Shown here piece after piece: positions 1 through 6,954 of a stretch of DNA of 12,058 nucleotides. The stretch is from Candidatus Cloacimonadota bacterium. Its GTDB lineage: Bacteria > Cloacimonadota > Cloacimonadia > Cloacimonadales > TCS61. Position numbers and translations under genes: made by a program. The first letter of the stretch is position 1. Each line of letters starts with the position of its first letter. The notes under the pieces are model-generated. The model saw only the letters and a program-made list of their open reading frames with translations, had not been told where the DNA came from and searched no databases. The stretch is taken from assembly GCA_029932755.1 (NCBI GenBank), contig JAOZPK010000068.1, positions 1-12,058 on the forward strand. The letters run 5' to 3'.

Positions 1-398
1 ATACATATCTCTTCGATGATTTTGAAGTTGAAGAAAACATTACATATTATTACTACCTTGAAGTTATTGAGTACGATGGAAGTTCCAATATGTGGGGACC
101 CATAAGTGCGATATTGGAAGGAACTTCTATTCCGGATCTTCCAACAACATCAATGCTGGAGAGTAATTATCCGAATCCGTTCAACCCGAGTACAACTATT
201 AAATGCGACATCAAAGAAGGTGAGGAAGGAGAACTAACTATCTATAACTCCAGAGGGCAAGCAATAGAGAAACAAATATTGAATGCCGGTGAGCATATAA
301 TTGAATGGGATGGAACCCCTTACGGTAGCGGTGTATATTTATACAAATTAGAAACAAATAGTTACACTAAAACACGTAAAATGATCATGATCAAATAA
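1..398 (+). CDS. C-terminal end of a secreted protein with a T9SS-type sorting domain (5' partial)
   Basis: The reading frame is open from base 3, so the gene begins before the window; 131 residues are visible. Residues 1-40 (YLFDDFEVEENITYYYYLEV..., then GPISAILEG) resemble the last strands of a fibronectin-III-like or other beta-sandwich domain. After a short linker comes a typical C-terminal sorting domain: YPNPFNP at about residues 56-62, a FlgD-like beta fold (LTIYNSRGQ, then WDGT), GSGVYLYKL, and a basic end at 122-131 (TKTRKMIMIK). In FCB bacteria such domains direct proteins out of the cell or to its surface, and are cleaved or anchored by type IX secretion or related machinery. The functional part of the protein lies outside the window, so its activity cannot be named. 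It stands apart from the next gene: a strong terminator follows. Confidence 0.85.
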   Translation, partial: TYLFDDFEVEENITYYYYLEVIEYDGSSNMWGPISAILEGTSIPDLPTTSMLESNYPNPFNPSTTIKCDIKEGEEGELTIYNSRGQAIEKQILNAGEHIIEWDGTPYGSGVYLYKLETNSYTKTRKMIMIK

Positions 399-420
399 GA
401 TCACAATAAAAAAATATATT

Positions 421-448
421 GGGGCAGTTTTGTTAACTGCCCCTTTTT
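421..448 (+). terminator. Intrinsic (Rho-independent) terminator
   Basis: A perfect 9-bp GC-rich stem (GGGGCAGTT 421-429 with AACTGCCCC 435-443) with a 5-nt loop is followed directly by five T residues (444-448). It lies 22 nt after the stop of the secreted-protein gene and separates it from the phosphofructokinase gene. This is the only clear intrinsic terminator seen in the window. Confidence 0.9.
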
Positions 449-468
449 GTTATTCATAATAAAACTTA

Positions 469-502
469 CATTAAATCTAAAAAAATACTTGTCATTAAAT
501 CT
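469..502 (+). repeat. Short direct repeat in the upstream region of the first PFK gene
   Basis: CATTAAATCT occurs twice, at 469-478 and 493-502 (24-nt period), and the second copy starts a small inverted repeat (AATCT 498-502 with AGATT 511-515). The region between the terminator and the PFK start (449-536) must hold a promoter because the terminator isolates it. A TTGTCA at 489-494 is a possible -35 box, but no convincing -10 box was found at the right distance. Confidence 0.3.
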
Positions 503-536
503 CTAATTTTAGATTCTACCATAGTATTGTATATGT

Positions 537-540
537 GGAG
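537..540 (+). promoter_or_regulatory. Ribosome binding site that fixes the first PFK start
   Basis: GGAG at 537-540 is 5 nt before the ATG at 546, the spacing also seen for the genes at 1777 and 4671. An in-frame GTG at 540 would overlap this site, so the ATG at 546 is the better start. Confidence 0.75.
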
Positions 541-545
541 TGTAT

Positions 546-1643
546 ATGAAGAAAAGGTGTCTTGTAGCAACCGGTGGAGGTGATTGCCCCGGTTTGAATG
601 CAGTTATCAGGGCAATTGTTAAACGGGCATCAAAAGAGCAGGATTGGGAGATCATCGGCAGTAGAGATGCTTTTGATGGTATATTACGTGATCCTATGGA
701 GATAGTAGAATTGGATAATTCTACAGTTGCTGGAATTCACGTACGCGGTGGCACCATTTTAGGTACAACAAATAAAGGTGGTCCATTTGCCTGGGCAGTT
801 AAAGATAATGATGGCAATTGGAAAGAAGAAGATCACTCTGCTGAAATGTTGAGAAAACTGGAATTCTTAAATGTAAATGCTGTTATTAGTATTGGTGGCG
901 ATGGATCACAAAGAATATCTCAACAACTTTTTGAAATGGGCTGCAATATTATTGGAGTTCCTAAAACAATTGATAATGACCTTGGTGCAACAGATATAAC
1001 TTTTGGTTTTCCCACAGCAGTAGAAATTGCTACAGATGCAGTAGATAAACTTGTTACAACTGCAGAAAGTCATAACCGCATATTAATTTTAGAAGTGATG
1101 GGGAGAGAAGCCGGTTGGATAGCTCTTCATGCTGCTGTTGCAGGTGGAGCAGAAGTTTGCCTGATCCCGGAAATACCATACAACATTAATAAAGTAATCG
1201 AACGGATCAATAAACGAATCCATCATTCTCGCGGATTTGTAAATATTGTGATTTCAGAAGGAGCTCGTTCCATTAATGGCAACCAACAATATCAGGAGAA
1301 CGATGAATTTGGTAATCATAATCTGCGATTGGGAGGAGCCGGTAACCGCTTGATGCATGAATTAAAGAAGGGTGGTGTTACTACTGATATCAGGGTTACA
1401 TTACTTGGACATTTGCAGCGAGGCGGAAAACCAATTGCTTACGATAGAATATTGGCAACTCAATTTGGTGTAAAAGCATTTGAAATGGTTTTAGATAAAG
1501 AATTCGGCAAAATGGCAGCACTTCGTGATGGAAAGTTGGTTGCGGTTCCTATCAGCGAAGCAATAGAGAAATATAATTATGTAGATCTTAATTCTGACCT
1601 GGTTCAAACAGCCAGAGATATTGATATAAGTTTTGGTGATTAA
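546..1643 (+). CDS. pfkA: 6-phosphofructokinase, predicted ATP-type
   Basis: Phosphorylates fructose 6-phosphate to fructose 1,6-bisphosphate, the committing step of glycolysis, in the cytoplasm. The protein is 365 residues from the ATG chosen here. Family motifs are GGGDCPGLNAVIR (10-22), GGDGSQ (117-122), PKTIDND (139-145) with the expected catalytic base D143, MGREAGW (185-191), and the sugar-phosphate-binding LGHLQRGG (287-294). The donor-site residue equivalent to E. coli position 104 is glycine (G120), which in the family goes with ATP. The residue equivalent to 124 is lysine (K140), as in trypanosomatid ATP-PFKs and in PPi-PFKs. I therefore predict ATP use, with the mixed Gly/Lys signature noted. 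A second, PPi-type PFK follows 133 nt downstream. Donor preference from sequence alone is likely but not certain. Confidence 0.92.
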   Translation: MKKRCLVATGGGDCPGLNAVIRAIVKRASKEQDWEIIGSRDAFDGILRDPMEIVELDNSTVAGIHVRGGTILGTTNKGGPFAWAVKDNDGNWKEEDHSAEMLRKLEFLNVNAVISIGGDGSQRISQQLFEMGCNIIGVPKTIDNDLGATDITFGFPTAVEIATDAVDKLVTTAESHNRILILEVMGREAGWIALHAAVAGGAEVCLIPEIPYNINKVIERINKRIHHSRGFVNIVISEGARSINGNQQYQENDEFGNHNLRLGGAGNRLMHELKKGGVTTDIRVTLLGHLQRGGKPIAYDRILATQFGVKAFEMVLDKEFGKMAALRDGKLVAVPISEAIEKYNYVDLNSDLVQTARDIDISFGD

Positions 1644-1656
1644 GTTTATAAATAAT

Positions 1657-1743
1657 TGTCATCCTGAGCCTTTCGATTTTGCTCAGGACAGGCTTGTCGA
1701 AGGATAGAGAGTTCTTTCACACTTCGATGAACTCAGTGTGACA
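1657..1743. repeat. Nested palindromic intergenic repeat (REP/MITE-like)
   Basis: An 87-bp element between the two PFK genes. Its ends are imperfect inverted copies: TGTCATCCTGAG (1657-1668) and CTCAGTGTGACA (1732-1743), with 10 of 12 positions pairing. Inside are a 7-bp perfect hairpin (CCTGAGC 1663-1669 with GCTCAGG 1681-1687) and a second 7-bp hairpin (TCACACT 1717-1723 with AGTGTGA 1735-1741). The centre carries the GCTTGTCGAAGG word. Repeats built from 'tgtcatcctgagc' and 'cttcgacaagc' words are, to my knowledge, common intergenic elements in many environmental bacteria. No coding potential is seen. It would fold in mRNA between the two genes, but there is no T-tract, so it is not a typical terminator. 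Confidence 0.75.
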
Positions 1744-1776
1744 TAAGAATAGAATATTTAATTATTAGGAGAACTA

Positions 1777-2979
1777 ATGGCAAAAGATAAAGTTGCAATA
1801 TTAACTGCTGGAGGATTAGCTCCTTGTCTTTCTTCATCAATTGGAAGATTGATCGTTCAGTATACAAAATTGGTACCGGATGTTGAAATTATCGGTTATC
1901 TAAATGGTTTTAAGGGACTACTGGAAGGAAATTCGATCACGATTCCAAATAGTGTAAGATATTCAGCAGAATTGCTCTATAAATTTGGTGGCAGTGTTTT
2001 GGGAAACAGTCGTGTGAAGCTTACAAATATAGAAGACTGTGTGAAAAAGGGTTATGTAAAAAAAGGTGAAAATCCATTGCAGGTTGCTGCAAAACAACTC
2101 ACTAAAGATGGTATCACAATTCTTCACACAATTGGTGGTGATGACACAAATACATCAGCGGCTGAGCTAGCCAGTTATATGGCTTTGAGTGGACATGAAC
2201 TTATTGTTGTGGGAATACCTAAAACAGTTGATAATGATATAACCCCGATTACACAAAGCTTGGGAGCATGGACAGCAGCAGAACAAGGAGCGATTTTCTT
2301 TGAGAATGTTGTAAATGAAAATACTACCAGTTCCCGTCAATTGATCGTTCATGAAGTAATGGGTAGAGATTGCGGCTGGCTCACAGCAGCCACAGCTTAT
2401 GAATATCGTAAGAAGCTTGAAAAGAGAGCTTTCCTGCCGGATATCAGACTTGGCAAAGAACGCTGGGATATAGATGCTATATTCATTCCTGAAATGACAC
2501 TGGATCTTCCAAAAGAGATGGATAGATTATCGAAATTGATGGATGAGAAAGATTGTGTTAATATATTTTTGAGTGAGGGAGCTGGTGTAGAAACCATTGT
2601 TGCAGAGATGGAATCAAATGGGGAAGAGGTGAGAAGAGATGCCTTTGGACATGTACGATTGGATGAATTGAATCCGGGGCAATGGTTTGCCAAGAAATTT
2701 ACCAAATTGCTGAGAGCAGATAAAACACTGGTTCAAAAAAGTGGATATTTTGCACGCTCTTCTGCTCCAAATGATAGAGATCTGGAATTGATTATGGCTT
2801 TTGCTGATTTGGCTGTAAAAGCAGCGATAAATGGTCAGAGTGGTGTTATTGGTCAGGATGAAGATGTTAATAATAAACTAAGTATAATAGATTTTTCACG
2901 GATTCAAGGTGGAAAACCTTTTGATATTTCTAAAGAATGGTTTCAAAATATGCTCAAAGAAATCGGACAAATTAGATAA
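1777..2979 (+). CDS. Pyrophosphate-dependent phosphofructokinase
   Basis: Predicted to interconvert fructose 6-phosphate and fructose 1,6-bisphosphate reversibly, using pyrophosphate rather than ATP. The protein is 400 residues, the usual size for the bacterial PPi-PFK subgroup with an N-terminal LTAGGLAPCLSS motif (9-20). The donor-site signature is GGDDT (120-124), with D123 at the E. coli position 104, and PKTVDND (148-154), with K149 at position 124; this Asp/Lys pair marks PPi users. D152 is the expected catalytic base. MGRDCGW (195-201) and the FLSEGAG segment further on (around 264-270) also fit the family. AGGAG (1767-1771) lies 5 nt before the ATG. It follows an ATP-type paralogue with low similarity outside the motifs, so this is not a recent duplication. 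A SpoVG-like gene begins 19 nt downstream. Confidence 0.93.
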   Translation: MAKDKVAILTAGGLAPCLSSSIGRLIVQYTKLVPDVEIIGYLNGFKGLLEGNSITIPNSVRYSAELLYKFGGSVLGNSRVKLTNIEDCVKKGYVKKGENPLQVAAKQLTKDGITILHTIGGDDTNTSAAELASYMALSGHELIVVGIPKTVDNDITPITQSLGAWTAAEQGAIFFENVVNENTTSSRQLIVHEVMGRDCGWLTAATAYEYRKKLEKRAFLPDIRLGKERWDIDAIFIPEMTLDLPKEMDRLSKLMDEKDCVNIFLSEGAGVETIVAEMESNGEEVRRDAFGHVRLDELNPGQWFAKKFTKLLRADKTLVQKSGYFARSSAPNDRDLELIMAFADLAVKAAINGQSGVIGQDEDVNNKLSIIDFSRIQGGKPFDISKEWFQNMLKEIGQIR

Positions 2980-2998
2980 TAAAGGGATAGGTGTAGAG

Positions 2999-3286
2999 AT
3001 GAAAATCAGATTTAAAGATGTAAGTTCAGGAATAGTAGAAGCTCGTGCAGTTATCGAGATAATCCCGGGTGTTTATATTAATGAAGTAACTATTCTTAAC
3101 AAAGATGGAGATATTATTATTGAACTACCGCAGAAGAGTTTCAGAGGTAAAGATGAGAGAATGCACTATTTGAATATTCTTACTTTTGAGAACGAGAATA
3201 AAGAGACATTATGGATAATGGACGTAAAAGAAGAATATCTTGCTTGGCGTAAGAATAATAAAAAAGTTTTAGTTTACGAAGGATAA
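2999..3286 (+). CDS. Small SpoVG-like protein
   Basis: A 95-residue cytoplasmic protein starting at the ATG at 2999, with AGGTG at 2989-2993, 5 nt upstream. The frame is open further upstream, but that would overlap the end of the PPi-PFK gene and no ribosome site is seen there. The pattern (residues 14-50: EARAVIEIIPGVYINEVTIL, then a charged turn, then IIIELPQKSF) resembles the core of SpoVG (beta strands, then I.VI...G.F..MPSK). In Firmicutes and spirochaetes SpoVG is a nucleic-acid-binding regulator. The C-terminal half (LNILTFENENKETLWIMDV) differs from Bacillus SpoVG. The resemblance is from memory of the motif, so the family call is moderate and no target can be inferred. Its stop lies 2 nt before a possible leader peptide and 62 nt before hflX. 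Confidence 0.6.
   Translation: MKIRFKDVSSGIVEARAVIEIIPGVYINEVTILNKDGDIIIELPQKSFRGKDERMHYLNILTFENENKETLWIMDVKEEYLAWRKNNKKVLVYEG
3279..3283 (+). promoter_or_regulatory. Shine-Dalgarno site serving a mini-ORF before hflX
   Basis: AAGGA at 3279-3283, inside the last codons of the SpoVG-like gene, is 5 nt from an ATG at 3289. No comparable site precedes the hflX ATG at 3349, so ribosomes would load here first. Confidence 0.4.
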
Positions 3287-3288
3287 AA

Positions 3289-3345
3289 ATGTTAAAAGGG
3301 ATAATAGTAGGAAAGTTAATAATTCCTGTTATTTGTTTCCTATAA
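3289..3345 (+). CDS. Possible 18-residue leader peptide upstream of hflX
   Basis: A mini-ORF encoding the hydrophobic peptide MLKGIIVGKLIIPVICFL. It has a better-placed Shine-Dalgarno site than hflX itself, lies in the same frame as hflX, and its TAA (3343-3345) is separated from the hflX ATG by a single codon. This layout would allow terminating ribosomes to restart at hflX. An AGGAA stretch at 3309-3313 inside it can pair with TTCCT at 3323-3327, or (as AGGAAA) with TTTCCT at 3336-3341, giving alternative weak hairpins. The peptide resembles nothing I recognise and could be chance in an AT-rich spacer. Confidence 0.3.
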   Translation: MLKGIIVGKLIIPVICFL

Positions 3346-3348
3346 AAT

Positions 3349-4641
3349 ATGAGTAAAAACGAAAGAGTGTTTCTGGTTGGAGTGATTTGGGGAGATGAAT
3401 CCACAGAGCATTTCAACGAATCAATGGAAGAGTTACGTCAGTTAGCTGATACTGCCAGTTGTGAAGTTGTTGATACCTTTTATCAAGCATCAAAAAGACC
3501 GAATACAGCAACCTATGTAGGCAAAGGGAAACTGCAGGAAATCAAAAAAGCTGCCAGTAATTCTCATGTTCACACACTTATCTTCAATAATAATCTTTCT
3601 CCATCTCAATCACGAAATATTTCAGATGTTTCCGGTTGTAATGTGGTTGATAGAACCGAGATAATTTTAGATATTTTTGCCAAACATGCCAGAACCAAAC
3701 AATCTAAATTACAAGTTGAACTTGCTCAATTGGAATATGCGTATACTAAGCTGAAAAGGAAGTGGAAGCATCTTTCGAGGATTCAGGGTGGTATTGGTTT
3801 TCGTGGTCCTGGAGAGACACAAATTGAAGTAGATAGACGTGAGATCCGCAAGAAAACATCTGTTCTAAAGAAAAAAATTAAAAATATAGAACAAGTATCT
3901 TTGACTAAGAGAAATAAACGAAAAAATATAACTTCCATTGCACTGGTTGGATACACAAATGCCGGTAAGTCTACTCTATTCAATATACTAACCAACGAGA
4001 ATCGTTATACTGCAGATCAACTTTTTGCAACATTAGATTCCAAAACAAGGGCAATTGAAACAGAATCCAAAGAAACCCTTGTTATTACAGATACGATCGG
4101 ATTTATTCGCAAACTTCCTCATAGACTTGTTTCATCTTTTCATTCTACTTTATTGGAAGTTTTAGAAGCAGATCTGCTACTGCATGTGGTTGATGTGTCA
4201 TATCCAAATCTGCTTGAATTGATGGAAGCGGTTGAAGATGTCCTTCAGGATATCAAAGTTGAGCAAAAGAATATTCTTATTGTGTTCAACAAAACTGATA
4301 AAGTAAATGGAAACCACTATTTATTTACCAAGAAAAAATTGATTAATAATTATCCTGATAGTGTTTTTATTTCCGCAAAAACAGGTGAAGGAATTGATAG
4401 ATTAAACAAGAAGATCGAAGAATTTATACAAAGATCTAAGAGATGCATCGAATTTGAAGTTCCTGTTGAAATGCAGAGCTTGATGTCGTTCCTATACAAA
4501 AATGCAGAGATAATAGAAAGTAGGTATAAAAAAACAACGAATTCTCAAGCTCTAAAACTAAAAATTAGTGGACAATTATTAGCTGGAATAAAAAAACAAA
4601 TAGAAGATTATAAGTTATTAAAATTTATTAATAATAAATAA
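3349..4641 (+). CDS. hflX: GTPase HflX
   Basis: A translational GTPase-like protein that binds the large ribosomal subunit; in other bacteria it splits stalled or hibernating 70S ribosomes, for example after heat stress. The protein is 430 residues, normal for the family. The N-terminal domain (about 1-115) has ERVFLVGV and the TYVGKGK motif (55-61). A helical linker with RGPGETQIE (152-160) leads to the G domain: G1 GYTNAGKS (201-208), TLD (228-230), G3 DTIG (248-251) with GFIRKLP following, G4 NKTD (314-317), and G5 SAK (342-344). A C-terminal region follows (about 365-430). No Shine-Dalgarno site is seen directly before the ATG, unlike most neighbours, and a mini-ORF ends 3 nt upstream, so coupling is possible. 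Homologues also begin close to the ERxxLVGV motif, which supports the start. Confidence 0.95.
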   Translation: MSKNERVFLVGVIWGDESTEHFNESMEELRQLADTASCEVVDTFYQASKRPNTATYVGKGKLQEIKKAASNSHVHTLIFNNNLSPSQSRNISDVSGCNVVDRTEIILDIFAKHARTKQSKLQVELAQLEYAYTKLKRKWKHLSRIQGGIGFRGPGETQIEVDRREIRKKTSVLKKKIKNIEQVSLTKRNKRKNITSIALVGYTNAGKSTLFNILTNENRYTADQLFATLDSKTRAIETESKETLVITDTIGFIRKLPHRLVSSFHSTLLEVLEADLLLHVVDVSYPNLLELMEAVEDVLQDIKVEQKNILIVFNKTDKVNGNHYLFTKKKLINNYPDSVFISAKTGEGIDRLNKKIEEFIQRSKRCIEFEVPVEMQSLMSFLYKNAEIIESRYKKTTNSQALKLKISGQLLAGIKKQIEDYKLLKFINNK

Positions 4642-4670
4642 AATATATAAAAAAGAAAAAAGGAGAAAAA

Positions 4671-5879
4671 ATGATCAGTGATTTACAGGAAATACTATCA
4701 ATCAATGCCAAAGGAATGAAGAAATCTGCTATTCGTGAGTTACTTAAGTTAACTAAAGATCCGGAAATTATCTCTTTTGCAGGAGGATTACCAGCACCTG
4801 AAACTTTCCCAATCGATGAACTTGTAGGGATAACAACCAAAGTATTACGTGAAGATGGAGAAAAAGCACTGCAATACGGTTCAACTGAAGGTGATGACAG
4901 ACTACGCGAATTGGTTGCTGAAAACTACATTCAGGAAGGATTCAAGATTACTAAAGATAATATATGTATTACTACAGCTTCCCAACAGGGGCTTGATTTG
5001 CTTGGTAAAATATTCATCAATCGTGGAGACAAAGTTCTGGTTGGTCTTCCTTCTTATCTGGGTGGATTGCAAGCTTTCAATGCCTATGGTGTTGAAATGA
5101 TTGGAATTGAATTTGATGAGCATGGGATGCGTTCCGATAAAGTGGAAGAAGTTCTAGCTGATTTGAAAACAAAAGGTGAAAAGCCAAAATTTATTTATAT
5201 TATTCCGGATTTTCAAAACCCTGCAGGTGTAACCATGCCGGAATTCCGACGTGAAGAGATCATCAAGATTGCAAAAGAATATGAAGTTCTTATTGTAGAA
5301 GACAGCCCATATAAACAAATTCGTTTTGAAGGAAAAGATCAGAAAAGTTTATATGCACTCGATGGTGAGGGTAATGTGATTAATCTTGGTACGTTTTCCA
5401 AGATATTCGTTCCCGGATTTAGAATTGGTTGGGTAATTGCTCACAAAGATATTGTTGATAAATTTGTTATGGCAAAGCAGGGAACAGATCTCTGTACATC
5501 TCCATTTGTTCAGAAGATCGCTGCAAAGTACATTGAGGAAGGTTATTTCGCAAAATCCCTTAAAGAAACTATCCAAAATTACAAAGAGAAAAAAGAAGTA
5601 ATGATTGCAGCATTTGAAAAATATATGCCGGAAGGAGTAACTTGGACTGAACCTGAAGGTGGTCTCTTCCTATTTGTAACTTTACCGGAATATATGGATG
5701 CTGAGAAACTCTTCCCGAAAGCAATTGAAAAGAAAGTTGCTTTTGTGATCGGTAGTGTATTCCATTGTGATGGTAGTGGAAAGAATACAATGAGAATTAA
5801 CTTTTCTTATGTGAACAAAGAAAAGAATTTGGAAGGTGTGAAGCGTCTTGCTGAAGTTATTAAAGCCGAAATGAAATAG
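4671..5879 (+). CDS. PLP-dependent aminotransferase, class I/II (LysN/ARO8-like)
   Basis: A fold-type I aminotransferase of 402 residues, with AGGAG (4661-4665) 5 nt before the ATG. Visible motifs are ISFAGGLPAPETFP (34-47), YGSTEG near the substrate entrance (69-74), FQNPAG with N183, DSPY with D211 and Y214 contacting the cofactor, GTFSKIFVPGFRIGW with the Schiff-base lysine K244, and MRINFS with R375, the expected carboxylate-binding arginine. This pattern fits the branch that includes 2-aminoadipate transaminase (LysN), aromatic aminotransferases (ARO8) and the catalytic half of MocR-type regulators; no DNA-binding domain is attached. The substrate cannot be read from the sequence. It is followed by asd and aspartokinase genes, so a role in aspartate or lysine-branch amino-group transfer is an inference from position. 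Broad specificity is common in this family. Confidence 0.88.
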   Translation: MISDLQEILSINAKGMKKSAIRELLKLTKDPEIISFAGGLPAPETFPIDELVGITTKVLREDGEKALQYGSTEGDDRLRELVAENYIQEGFKITKDNICITTASQQGLDLLGKIFINRGDKVLVGLPSYLGGLQAFNAYGVEMIGIEFDEHGMRSDKVEEVLADLKTKGEKPKFIYIIPDFQNPAGVTMPEFRREEIIKIAKEYEVLIVEDSPYKQIRFEGKDQKSLYALDGEGNVINLGTFSKIFVPGFRIGWVIAHKDIVDKFVMAKQGTDLCTSPFVQKIAAKYIEEGYFAKSLKETIQNYKEKKEVMIAAFEKYMPEGVTWTEPEGGLFLFVTLPEYMDAEKLFPKAIEKKVAFVIGSVFHCDGSGKNTMRINFSYVNKEKNLEGVKRLAEVIKAEMK

Positions 5880-5946
5880 TAATTCAAAAATATATAATGA
5901 GAAGTCTTTTATTTTCTCTTTTCTTTGGAAGTTACAGGAGTAGAAT

Positions 5947-6945
5947 TTGAGCAAATTCAATGTAGCTGTTGTCGGTGCCACCGGAGCTGTTGGAAGAGAG
6001 ATGGTCAAGATTCTGGGAGAACGTAATTTTCTTGTTAAGGATCTTGTTCTTTTAGCTTCGGTAAAGTCAACTGGAGAAACTATCTTCTTCAAGAAAAAGA
6101 AGCTTGAAGTTCAAGAATTGAATAATAATAGTTTTAAAAATATTGATATTGCTCTATTCAGTGCTGGAAGCTTGGTAAGTAAAAAGTTTGTTCCGATAGC
6201 TGTTAAGAATGGTACTATTGTTATAGATAACAGTAGTGCCTTCAGAATGGATTCAGATGTACCATTAGTAGTACCGGAAGTTAACCCTGGTGATATAAAA
6301 AAACACAATGGAATTATTGCAAATCCAAATTGCTCTACAATTCAAATGGTGGCCGCACTTAAACCGATATTAGATGAAGCTGGAATAAGTAGAATAATCG
6401 TATCAACCTACCAATCTGTTTCAGGTACAGGAAAAGATGCAATTGATGAATTGAAAGAACAATCATTTCAAATATTGAATAATAAGAAACCAACTCGAGA
6501 AATATATCCACATCAGATCGCTTTTAATATTCTTCCGCATATTGATGTATTTGAAAATAATGGATACACAAAAGAAGAGATGAAACTTATTCATGAAACA
6601 AAGAAGATTTTTGATAATAACAAAATTAAAATAACAGCAACTGCCGCTCGTGTTCCTGTTTTCTATGGTCATTCCGAATCTGTTTATATCGAAACTGAAG
6701 AGCATATATCGATTAAAAAATTAAAAAATATCTATTTAAAAACAAAGGGAATAAAACTAGTTGATGATATTGATAACAACAAATATCCGCTCGCGATAAT
6801 GAGCGAAATTTATGATGATGTTATGATTGGCAGATTACGCAAAGATCTAACAGAACCAAATGGAATAAATATGTGGATCGTAGCGAATAACCTGCGTAAA
6901 GGCGCAGCACTTAATGCAGTTCAAATTGCTGAATTGCTAATATAG
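5947..6945 (+). CDS. asd: Aspartate-semialdehyde dehydrogenase
   Basis: Reduces aspartyl-4-phosphate to aspartate 4-semialdehyde with NADPH, the second step of the aspartate pathway and the branch point to lysine/diaminopimelate, threonine and methionine. The protein is 332 residues. It shows the N-terminal Rossmann loop VVGATGAVG (8-16), DNSSAFRMD (94-102), NPNCST (126-131) with catalytic cysteine C129, SVSGTG (158-162 region), and RVPVFYGHSE with catalytic H242. Translation starts at a TTG with AGGAG (5936-5940) 6 nt upstream; no in-frame ATG upstream fits the family start. The preceding 67-nt spacer holds only a pyrimidine-rich tract. The aspartokinase gene, which makes its substrate, follows after 9 nt, so the two are almost certainly co-expressed. 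Confidence 0.95.
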   Translation: MSKFNVAVVGATGAVGREMVKILGERNFLVKDLVLLASVKSTGETIFFKKKKLEVQELNNNSFKNIDIALFSAGSLVSKKFVPIAVKNGTIVIDNSSAFRMDSDVPLVVPEVNPGDIKKHNGIIANPNCSTIQMVAALKPILDEAGISRIIVSTYQSVSGTGKDAIDELKEQSFQILNNKKPTREIYPHQIAFNILPHIDVFENNGYTKEEMKLIHETKKIFDNNKIKITATAARVPVFYGHSESVYIETEEHISIKKLKNIYLKTKGIKLVDDIDNNKYPLAIMSEIYDDVMIGRLRKDLTEPNGINMWIVANNLRKGAALNAVQIAELLI

Positions 6946-6954
6946 GATGATCTT

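Noticed and set aside
1657..1743. Palindromic repeat as a CRISPR unit or intrinsic terminator
   Set aside because: There is a single copy with no spacer array, and no T-tract follows either internal hairpin.
2167..2705. Minus-strand open frames inside the PPi-PFK gene
   Set aside because: They lie opposite a conserved gene, have no family motifs or ribosome sites, and their cysteine/serine-rich composition is typical of antisense frames.
2909..2998. Longer N-terminal extension of the SpoVG-like gene
   Set aside because: It overlaps the last 24 codons of the PPi-PFK gene and lacks a ribosome site; the ATG at 2999 has AGGTG at the usual spacing.
5897..5950. 17-codon ORF (MRSLLFSLFFGSYRSRI) overlapping the asd TTG start, as an attenuator leader peptide
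   Set aside because: No ribosome site precedes it, it has no run of Lys, Thr or Met codons expected for aspartate-pathway attenuation, and asd has its own strong AGGAG.
5349..6308. Minus-strand frames opposite the aminotransferase and asd genes
   Set aside because: Antisense shadows of well-supported conserved genes, with no recognisable domain.
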